Positions 17,105 through 23,685 of a stretch of DNA of 43,015 bases are shown here, piece by piece. The notes under the pieces are model-generated. The model was not told the origin of the DNA and ran no database searches. It saw nothing but the letters and a program-made list of their open reading frames with translations. Origin of the DNA: Akkermansia muciniphila (GTDB lineage: Bacteria > Verrucomicrobiota > Verrucomicrobiia > Verrucomicrobiales > Akkermansiaceae); assembly GCA_945860285.1 (NCBI GenBank), contig CAMAQB010000019.1, forward strand, positions 1-43,015, read 5' to 3'. The first letter of the stretch is position 1. Every line of letters begins with the position of its first letter. A program made the position numbers and the translations under genes.

Positions 17105-17899
17105 TTATTTGACCTCCTCCTTGGGAAACTGCCGCTCAAGCCATTCGGCGAAGTACTTGTCGCTGGATTTATCCTCCTCCACCAGCTTCGCAAGTTCCGC
17201 TGGATCGACCTGAAATCCGCCCCCGTTAATGATCCCTCCATTCGGGATGAGTCTCATCAACGCGGTGTTCTCCAGATTCGCCGGCCGCCGTGATAGTTCG
17301 ATCCCGAGGCTCGTGAGTTTTTCATTTTTCCAGATGCCGAAAACCGCCTTGTTGCCCGCGCCCTTGGCACGGATTATGGCGGAGAGGCCCTTGCCAAGGT
17401 CGCTGATTTCCATCGGTTGATGCCAGCGGATGTCGTCGAGGGAGACGATGATGTCACCGGGCTGGATGCCTCCTTTTTCGGCGGGGGAATCCTTGGTCAC
17501 CCAGGTGACAGGAATTCCAAAACACGGTTTGTCCTCGCCTGGCAGCACAATCTGCTCTTCCACGCCCATGGTGATGCCAACGTAACCTTCGCCAAATTTG
17601 CCATACTCGCGAATGGCTATGCTCTTCAACAGCTTCAAACATCGCTCGCGGACTTCGGGCTCGTTGGCATCGCGCAACAGGGCTAAAAACTTCTGCCTGG
17701 CCTTGTCCGGTTCGCTGGTGGCCCAGGTTTCCATGAACGCCATCGCGCTCTTGCGATCCCCTACGTCGTCCGCAGCCAGTTTTTGAACATGTTCGGCAAC
17801 CTTCGTGTCTGAAAAATCGTCTGGTTCCGCCTGCGCGCATGGTGGATGCAAAAGCCATATGGCAAGGCATCCCAGGGCCAGACAATTGATCGGTTTCAT
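17105..17899 (-). CDS. Secreted PDZ-domain protein
   Basis: A 264-residue protein starting at MKPINCLALGCLAIWLL (17899), with a signal peptide ending near CAQA. The N-terminal half is helical with Armadillo/HEAT-like character (KLAADDVGDRKSAMAFME, RQKFLALLRDANEPEVR). A PDZ domain follows (~105-200) with GYVGITMG, VTKDSPAEKGGIQPGDIIV and LGIELSRRP. No protease catalytic residues are visible, so it is probably a substrate-binding or adaptor protein. It sits 100 nt upstream of prc on the same strand, which also has a PDZ, and may assist it in the periplasm (inference). Confidence 0.8.
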   Translation of the reverse strand: MKPINCLALGCLAIWLLHPPCAQAEPDDFSDTKVAEHVQKLAADDVGDRKSAMAFMETWATSEPDKARQKFLALLRDANEPEVRERCLKLLKSIAIREYGKFGEGYVGITMGVEEQIVLPGEDKPCFGIPVTWVTKDSPAEKGGIQPGDIIVSLDDIRWHQPMEISDLGKGLSAIIRAKGAGNKAVFGIWKNEKLTSLGIELSRRPANLENTALMRLIPNGGIINGGGFQVDPAELAKLVEEDKSSDKYFAEWLERQFPKEEVK

Positions 17900-17947
17900 G
17901 ATGGGACCTCGAAAATGCAAGCCCTGAGGGTCGGCGCGATCCGCAGC

Positions 17948-18523
17948 TTAACGGAACGGATTCAAGCTCTTCTCTGGAACCTCAATGGTGTCGTCGGCCT
18001 GAAGCTCGATGTTGCGATCCTGAAGATTGTTCAGGTTGTAGGTCCGGCTCAACTTGCCACGCATCAGCAAGGTGCGCTTCACATCGCCAAACTCACTGGC
18101 CCCGCCAGCGGCTGCAACGGCCTGGTAAAGCGTCAGTCCAGGAGTCCACGGCTTCGGTCCGGCAGCACGGACAAAACCGCTGATCGTGACAAAATCATTG
18201 CGCACAACACCACCAGCTACAGTGGCGCTTATCTGGAATGTCGGAGTGCTGTAAATTCCCGCATTGCGGTAAGCTGCCTCCAACTTCGCAGCGGCAGCGT
18301 TGGTGGTCATTCCTGCAACATGAACTTCTCCCAGGAAGGGCATGCGGATGGTTCCTGCTTCAGATACAGAAACAGCGGCTGAATCAATGCGACCCTTCTC
18401 TTCCGGCGGGACACCTTGAACGGAGATTGAAATGCCTCGACCTGCTAGAATTGTTTGTCCGATAGCGGATGAACCGAGAGTCAGCAGCACGAGCAACAAC
18501 AGGGGAATGATACGATTTTTCAT
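17948..18523 (-). CDS. Polysaccharide biosynthesis/export protein (Wza-like, SLBB domain)
   Basis: A 191-residue protein with an N-terminal signal peptide (IIPLLLLVLLTLGSSAIGQ). A Poly_export domain follows: ISISVQGVPPEEKGRIDSA, then AGTIRMPFLGEVHVAGMT and AAAKLEAAYRNAG. A SLBB-like domain (VTISGFVRAAGPKPWTPGLTLYQAVAAAGG) ends with NIELQADDTIEVPE. It is much shorter than E. coli Wza and lacks the C-terminal outer-membrane helix and a lipobox cysteine. It is therefore a periplasmic export component, or needs a separate outer-membrane partner, perhaps the barrel encoded at 20895-22136. It follows the tyrosine kinase gene by 69 nt on the same strand. Confidence 0.88.
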   Translation of the reverse strand: MKNRIIPLLLLVLLTLGSSAIGQTILAGRGISISVQGVPPEEKGRIDSAAVSVSEAGTIRMPFLGEVHVAGMTTNAAAAKLEAAYRNAGIYSTPTFQISATVAGGVVRNDFVTISGFVRAAGPKPWTPGLTLYQAVAAAGGASEFGDVKRTLLMRGKLSRTYNLNNLQDRNIELQADDTIEVPEKSLNPFR

Positions 18524-18592
18524 TTGGATGGGAGTTAGGTTGGAATTGAATTTGCTTTGAATTGGCGTTGCATTGAAATGAGACGGGAACTA

Positions 18593-20752
18593 TCAATAAA
18601 GGGTGTCGTCTTTTTGTGATGAGGCGGCCGGCATGGTGGGACGAGATGGCCGCGGCGCAACGGGATTGTTTTGAATGGATGGAGCCTGGCTTTCCACAGG
18701 TGCATAGTAGGTGTAGTAACTCGTGTAGTATTGATACTGGCTGTCGCTGCGGACATCAACGTTGTTGAGCACCACACCGATTACGTTACCGCCGACATTT
18801 TCGACCGACTGCTTCACGCGCAGGAGCATGTTGCGGGGCAGCTTGCGGTGTTGCACAACGATCATCGTCAGGTCCACCTCGCTGGCGAGAACCGAAGCAT
18901 CGCTCACGCCGAGGATCGGCGGGGAGTCCACGAGAACCAGGTCGAAACGCTGTTTCACATCCTGAATCAGCTCCGACATCCGGCGGGAGTTGAGAATACC
19001 GGCGGCATCGGCGGGAAGAATCCCCGACGGCATGAAGAAAAGGTTGTCTACGGGAGTTTGCAAAATCACATCCTCCAGCATCAGTTCAGTAGTGAGATAG
19101 TTGGTCAGACCCACCGAGTTGTTGATGTCGAAAAACGTATGCAGACGCGGACGGCGCAAGTCGGCATCGATCATCAGAGTCGTGTAACCGCCCTGCGCGC
19201 AAATGTAGGCGAGGTTGACCAGAGTGGTTGACTTTCCTTCGCCTGCTCCACCCGAGACAACTGTCAGAGAGTTGTCCTCGGGATTTTTCCGATTGAACTC
19301 GATGTTGGTGCGCAGAATCCGATAGGCCTCTGCATCCGGGCTCATGCCGCTCTGCTTGTGCAGGATCCCCACCTCTTTCGGAATCACCGCGAGCACAGGC
19401 ACTTGCAGGTAGCGTTCGACATCCTCTAGTGTTTTCACGGAGGTATCAAGGTATTCAAGGAAGAACGCGATGCCGACACCGAACACAAGACCGATCAGGG
19501 CACCGAGGATCAGGTTCAAGGTTACGTTCGGGCTGGAGGGAAATTGTGCGACCAGAGGCTCCTCATGCAACTCAATCAAATTTTGCGGCTGCTTGATGTT
19601 GATGCGCTCGGTATTCAACTTCTCCTTCATCCGGTCCATCATCTGCTGCGAGGTTTCGAACTCGTTTTGCGCATTCTGAATGCTGTACATCAGGATCGTG
19701 TGGGTGATTCCCAGTTCCTTGATCTCGGCAAGGCGCTTCTGCAAATCAGCCAGGTCGGCGACCTTGGTTTCCCTTTTGAGTTGCAGCGATTCCTTGAAAG
19801 AGACCACGCTGGCCTGCAACTGTTTGAACAAACTCCCGACAGTGGCCGACTGAGCCTTGACGGTCGGATGATTGGGCCCCAATCCCTGCACCTGCATGCC
19901 TTTTAAAAGACGCTCTTGTTGTTGATAATCGGGATAGAGCGACTTGAGTTCCTGACCCGAGGTTTCCATGTTGGCGGCGTAGCGGATCACTTCATCGGCA
20001 TTCAGGCGTCCGATCGTGTTGATCTGGCTATCGATTTCCGATATCGCGGTCCGCGCGGCCTCCACCTGTGATTCAAGCATGGATTGCAAACCCTGCACCC
20101 CGTTGGAGCCTGGGTTGTTAGAAAACGTGTCGCGGATCATGGCTGGCGCGCGCCGCAGCAGATTGTCCCTTTGCTTGCGCTTTTCCTCGACAACATCGGA
20201 TTGATCCAACACGGCCTTTTCCAGTTCCTTGAGTCCCGCTTCCGCAGCTTCGGACTCTTTCGCCTCGCGGCGGCGTTTGTATGCTTCATACACTTCCTTT
20301 GCCACATCGCGCGCGTCCACCGGTCCAGTGTGCTTGACAGTGATCGTGATCAGGTCTGTGCCGCGAATGTTTTGCGCATCGACAATGCCACGCAAGGTCC
20401 CCATCGCCTCCTCTTCCGTCATTCCCCAGCGGGTCATCAGGTTCAACTGCTGCACGACCAACTTGAGGGTCAACTGCGACCGGATCACCTCGAACTCCGT
20501 GGCAAAAAACTGGGCAGTCATGGGACTGGCACCGACGTTATCGTTGCCAAAGGGCTGCAGCATGCGGGTGGAGGGCTTGACCTGCACCACGGCGGTACTC
20601 TCGTATTTTTTCGGCATCACATAGGTGATCACGGCGGCTGTCATGAACACCAGCAGCAGGGTCATCAGGATCACGCCGTAGCGGTTCTTTATCACCTGCC
20701 AATAGTCGACGGCATGGAGAGTGGCTTCACTTTGAGAATTTTGCGGTTGCAT
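18593..20752 (-). CDS. Wzc-like polysaccharide co-polymerase / bacterial tyrosine autokinase
   Basis: A 719-residue inner-membrane protein controlling polysaccharide chain export. It has an N-terminal Wzz domain with TM1 at ~27-46 and a long periplasmic coiled-coil region (~160-395). TM2 lies at ~411-433 after the proline-rich SSPNVTLNLILG. The BY-kinase domain has Walker A GGAGEGKST (501-509), Walker A' LMIDADLRRP (526-535) and Walker B LVLVDSPP (605-612). The C-terminus has a tyrosine cluster YQYYTSYYTYY (673-683), the usual autophosphorylation site, followed by a Pro-rich tail. No glycosyltransferases or polymerase are nearby, so the sugar assembly genes are elsewhere. Confidence 0.94.
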   Translation of the reverse strand: MQPQNSQSEATLHAVDYWQVIKNRYGVILMTLLLVFMTAAVITYVMPKKYESTAVVQVKPSTRMLQPFGNDNVGASPMTAQFFATEFEVIRSQLTLKLVVQQLNLMTRWGMTEEEAMGTLRGIVDAQNIRGTDLITITVKHTGPVDARDVAKEVYEAYKRRREAKESEAAEAGLKELEKAVLDQSDVVEEKRKQRDNLLRRAPAMIRDTFSNNPGSNGVQGLQSMLESQVEAARTAISEIDSQINTIGRLNADEVIRYAANMETSGQELKSLYPDYQQQERLLKGMQVQGLGPNHPTVKAQSATVGSLFKQLQASVVSFKESLQLKRETKVADLADLQKRLAEIKELGITHTILMYSIQNAQNEFETSQQMMDRMKEKLNTERINIKQPQNLIELHEEPLVAQFPSSPNVTLNLILGALIGLVFGVGIAFFLEYLDTSVKTLEDVERYLQVPVLAVIPKEVGILHKQSGMSPDAEAYRILRTNIEFNRKNPEDNSLTVVSGGAGEGKSTTLVNLAYICAQGGYTTLMIDADLRRPRLHTFFDINNSVGLTNYLTTELMLEDVILQTPVDNLFFMPSGILPADAAGILNSRRMSELIQDVKQRFDLVLVDSPPILGVSDASVLASEVDLTMIVVQHRKLPRNMLLRVKQSVENVGGNVIGVVLNNVDVRSDSQYQYYTSYYTYYAPVESQAPSIQNNPVAPRPSRPTMPAASSQKDDTLY

Positions 20753-20819
20753 GTGTTGATTTAAATTGGTTGATGGGGGAGTTGAAAAGAGAGGGGCTGT
20801 AGCGCACGATCATCATAAC

Positions 20820-20860
20820 CCAAAACAAAACTCCCGCAATGAAAAACATCGCGGGAGTTT
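20820..20860 (-). terminator. Rho-independent terminator after the outer-membrane barrel gene
   Basis: On the minus strand AAACTCCCGC (20860-20851) pairs with GCGGGAGTTT (20837-20828) around a 13-nt loop and is followed by TGTTTTG. It lies 35 nt past the stop of the barrel gene and separates it from the kinase gene, so the kinase probably has its own promoter in 20753-20820. Confidence 0.85.
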
Positions 20861-20894
20861 GTGAAAATTGTCAGCAAGTGAATTGCCGAGCAAG

Positions 20895-22136
20895 TCAGAA
20901 TGAGTAGTTCACGCCCATACTCAGGCGAAGGCGGTCGTAATCATTGCCAAGAAAATCAGAAGCAGAATCGGTGTAGTTGACACTGCACTCACCAGTCAGG
21001 GTGTCGGTGAACTTGGCGCGCAAGCCGAGGTAGAGGTTCAGAATGTCCTCGGAAGATCCCTCATCGGTGAGCGCTCCGGGTCCACTGACAATCAATCCCT
21101 TGTCGAAATTGATCGAGATGTAATCAAGACCACCGAACAGTGACAGGCGTGGTGACAGTGCATAATCTCCGTTCAGACCGATCCGCAATGCGCGTTGATC
21201 GTTGTACTCGTAGCTGGTTAAATCGTCGCTGGTTAAACCAACACTGCGAATCGTGTCGTAGTTTTCAATGCCGTAACGCATGAAACCGCGGACACTGAAG
21301 CGTGAATTGATCTGCGAATTCAGTGCTGCTTGCAAATACGGGGAGGTGGTGCTTTCACCGCCATCAACCTCACGCAGCTGCGCGCCGACATCCAACAAGA
21401 AAACCGAGGTCGGATTGAGGCGATGTTCGAGTCCCAAAGTGATGTAATGGTTGGTGTTGTCACTTGCATCACCGGTCCATTGCTCGTATTTGTATTGGCC
21501 GGTCAGCACGGTGCGCGGGGCAAACTGGTATCGCATTTGATGGTAAATGCTCCACGAATTGCGGTCGGACACTGCGCCGTTGCCAAGGTAGTTCGTAATA
21601 CTGAAGCCAGAAAAGGAACCCACGCGATCCGTCCAGCGATAACCAACTGAGTTTTCGGAGCTCCAATATGTGTAGGGATCGTTACCCGAGCGGGGGGCGG
21701 AAAGCCCGTAGGAATATTCTGGCTCCATTTCATAAGCTAAAAAATTATTGCTTATAAAACGAAGTCGCTCGCTGAAGCGATGTGTGAGGTCGAGGCCCAA
21801 ACGTCCATTTCCCCTGGTATCGCTCGCACCGGGAAGTTCGGAATCCTGAAGGTAGTAATTCGCGCCAACCCGCGCGTAAAGATCAAGGGTTGTTTGCGGA
21901 CTGACATTAGTCAAAGTAACAGAAGCATAAGGATTGAGACTCCACACTTCCTCCTCGAAGCCAGGACCGGAAGTGATCGTTGGGTTGAAGTTGTTGTCCC
22001 AAACGAGATTCATGCCCACTGTCCATTTTGCAGGGACACTATCCTGGACTTCGTCCTGCAAAAAGTAGAGGCCTTGGGAACTGACTGTGCCCACTGCGGC
22101 AATTGAGGCTACCGCAAAGAAGGTTGCTTTTTTCAT
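20895..22136 (-). CDS. Outer-membrane beta-barrel protein, exopolysaccharide-associated
   Basis: A 413-residue protein with a signal peptide (MKKATFFAVASIAAVGTVSSQG) followed by alternating amphipathic strands over the whole length. Examples are LDLYARVGANYYLQDS, TVLTGQYKYEQWTGDASDN and ISINFDKGLIVSG. It ends in LRLSMGVNYSF, a C-terminal Phe typical of BAM-assembled barrels. Its position beside kinase and export genes suggests a polysaccharide secretion porin or a structural barrel for an export complex lacking a true Wza pore (inference). No close characterised family was recognised. A strong terminator follows. The upstream small secreted gene is 33 nt away and may share a transcript. Confidence 0.8.
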   Translation of the reverse strand: MKKATFFAVASIAAVGTVSSQGLYFLQDEVQDSVPAKWTVGMNLVWDNNFNPTITSGPGFEEEVWSLNPYASVTLTNVSPQTTLDLYARVGANYYLQDSELPGASDTRGNGRLGLDLTHRFSERLRFISNNFLAYEMEPEYSYGLSAPRSGNDPYTYWSSENSVGYRWTDRVGSFSGFSITNYLGNGAVSDRNSWSIYHQMRYQFAPRTVLTGQYKYEQWTGDASDNTNHYITLGLEHRLNPTSVFLLDVGAQLREVDGGESTTSPYLQAALNSQINSRFSVRGFMRYGIENYDTIRSVGLTSDDLTSYEYNDQRALRIGLNGDYALSPRLSLFGGLDYISINFDKGLIVSGPGALTDEGSSEDILNLYLGLRAKFTDTLTGECSVNYTDSASDFLGNDYDRLRLSMGVNYSF

Positions 22137-22169
22137 AATGTAGGATGTTGTGAATTTGTGGGGGGTGAA

Positions 22170-22685
22170 TTAACCTGGGAAGTTCGGCTGATTGTTGTCC
22201 GTAGCAGGTTTGGTATCCTCGACGAAGGGTTTAAAAATGAAAAAGGGCATCGGGCCGGAGGGGCGATCAAGGATGCCGCCATTGCTGGTGCCGCCATTGC
22301 TGGTGCCGCCATTGCTGGTGCCGGGATCCAACTTGGCAGTAACCGCCTGCACGTCGGTCAACGAGTCGGGCGCAACAGCCACAGCACACTGGGCAATCAA
22401 ACGCATCTTCTCGGGTGCGGCCATAGCGGCAACTTCCACGATCGAGGCAATCAACTTGTTGTCGGCCTGCGTGGCCGTGATCGCCGACTTGACGATTTCG
22501 CCCGCGCAGTCTTGGTTTGCAAGAACGGCTTTTTCAACAATCTGCAAAACCAGGGACTGATTGGAAGCTACCTCTTCCTTGATCGAAATGGAGACCTTGA
22601 CACAATCTACCTGCGGCTTGTCTGCTGCATGGACTGATGCACAGCAAACTGCAGCGAGGAGGGAGAATTTCAATGTTGTTTTCAT
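22170..22685 (-). CDS. Small secreted protein with GTSNG tandem repeat
   Basis: A 171-residue protein with a signal peptide (MKTTLKFSLLAAVCCASVHA). The mature part is Ala-rich and helical (VSISIKEEVASNQSLVLQIV, AITATQADNKLIASIVEVAA). Two cysteines (VDCVKV, NQDCAGE), with a third at IAQCAVA, may form a disulfide. A GTSNG repeat linker follows, then a Pro-rich tail ending NNQPNFPG. Function is unknown. I recall small verrucomicrobial secreted proteins of this Ala-rich helical type beside exopolysaccharide genes, but cannot name a family. It lies directly upstream of the barrel gene and probably shares its transcript. Confidence 0.72.
   Translation of the reverse strand: MKTTLKFSLLAAVCCASVHAADKPQVDCVKVSISIKEEVASNQSLVLQIVEKAVLANQDCAGEIVKSAITATQADNKLIASIVEVAAMAAPEKMRLIAQCAVAVAPDSLTDVQAVTAKLDPGTSNGGTSNGGTSNGGILDRPSGPMPFFIFKPFVEDTKPATDNNQPNFPG
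22275..22319. repeat. Three tandem 15-bp repeats (GTSNG)
   Basis: GCCGCCATTGCTGGT occurs three times without mismatch at 22275-22289, 22290-22304 and 22305-22319. In the minus-strand gene it encodes GTSNG repeats. Perfect identity suggests a length-variable minisatellite that can change by 5 codons without a frameshift. Confidence 0.9.
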
Positions 22686-22734
22686 ATTTGATGTGGTGGT
22701 TGGAGGAGAATATAGAGAAATAATTTGATAATGA

Positions 22735-22808
22735 TGGAGCGGGCAGCGGGAATCGAACCCGCATGTCTAACTTGGAAGGATAGCGCTTTACCACTAAGCT
22801 ATGCCCGC
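22735..22808 (-). tRNA. tRNA-Gly (TCC)
   Basis: The minus strand forms acceptor GCGGGCA (22808-22802) with TGCCCGC (22745-22739), discriminator T and encoded CCA (22737-22735). The D arm is GCTT/AAGC and the T arm is GCGGG-TTCGATT-CCCGC. The anticodon loop CTTCCAA gives TCC at 22776-22774. The anticodon stem CTATC/GTTAG has a central T-T mismatch, which is unusual but leaves four pairs. Confidence 0.93.
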
Positions 22809-22933
22809 GCTGACATTTGGAGAATAGCCATTTATTCAGCGGGAGGCAACCTTTATTTTGTGAAACATCAAAAAAGCATAAATTTTTTTCTGCTTCGGAT
22901 CGGCAATTTTCGGTAATTACTTTGTTAAACCAG

Positions 22934-23683
22934 TCAAAGTCCGCTGGGGTGGTCGATGAATTGACATTCCAGGGAAAACGCATCCGCCAGTTCCGAAGCA
23001 AGGAGCCGCACGCCAAACGTTTCGGTGGCATAGTGCCCGGCGTAGTAAAGATTGATGCCCAGTTCTTCGGCCAGAGAATAACTCCAATGCGGTCCCTCGC
23101 CGGTGATGAAGGCGTCGAGCCCCGCTGCGTGTGCGACTTCGCTGCCCGCTCCCCCGGTGCAGAGCCCCACTGTGCGAATCCTTTCGGGACCAGCGGGACA
23201 GCAATGCACTTTGCCCGCGACGACAGCTTCCAGTCGATGCAGCAATTCCGTTCTGTCCACTTCGAGGCGGCCTTGCAAGCCGATCGGGAGCCCCTTCCAC
23301 GGCAAAAACGGCTGACAATCCCCCATGCCGATCGCCCGGGCCAGCGCGGCGTTGTTTCCCAAGCGAGGATGCACATCGAGGGGAAGATGTGCACTGTAGA
23401 TCGCCAGTCCTGCATCCATGGCGCAACGGATTTTTTCGTAAAACGCGCCCCGCAAGGGTTGAGCCCCCTGCCAGAACATGCCGTGATGCACCAAAAGCAA
23501 GTCGGATCCCGCGGCGATGGCCTTTTTCACGACAGGCAGTGATGCATCAACCGCGGCTGCCACGCGGGTGACGGTGCCGGGATTTTGCAACTGCAAGCCA
23601 TTCAACGCGCCGGGATAATCGACGATCTCCGCAATGCGCAGTTCGCGGTCCAGGAAATCGACGACGCGGGAGAGTGAAGCCAT
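22934..23683 (-). CDS. Nif3-like dinuclear metal-centre protein (YbgI/GTP cyclohydrolase 1 type 2 family)
   Basis: A 249-residue protein of the Nif3/DUF34 family, which forms hexamers with a dimetal site. The metal-binding pair LLVHHGMFW (~64-72) and later YSAHLPLDVHP (~96-106) are present. GEGPHWSYSLAEELGINLYY and AGHYATETFGV carry the C-terminal metal-site residues. The biochemical role of the family is unsettled, and GTP cyclohydrolase activity is not general. It begins 2 nt after the alaS stop on the same strand, so the two are cotranscribed. Confidence 0.93.
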   Translation of the reverse strand: MASLSRVVDFLDRELRIAEIVDYPGALNGLQLQNPGTVTRVAAAVDASLPVVKKAIAAGSDLLLVHHGMFWQGAQPLRGAFYEKIRCAMDAGLAIYSAHLPLDVHPRLGNNAALARAIGMGDCQPFLPWKGLPIGLQGRLEVDRTELLHRLEAVVAGKVHCCPAGPERIRTVGLCTGGAGSEVAHAAGLDAFITGEGPHWSYSLAEELGINLYYAGHYATETFGVRLLASELADAFSLECQFIDHPSGL

Positions 23684-23685
23684 GG

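Noticed and set aside
14713-17112. A 799-codon plus-strand open frame opposite prc
   Set aside because: Antisense shadow; the minus strand encodes an unmistakable S41 protease, and the plus frame is a His/Leu/Val-rich reverse reading.
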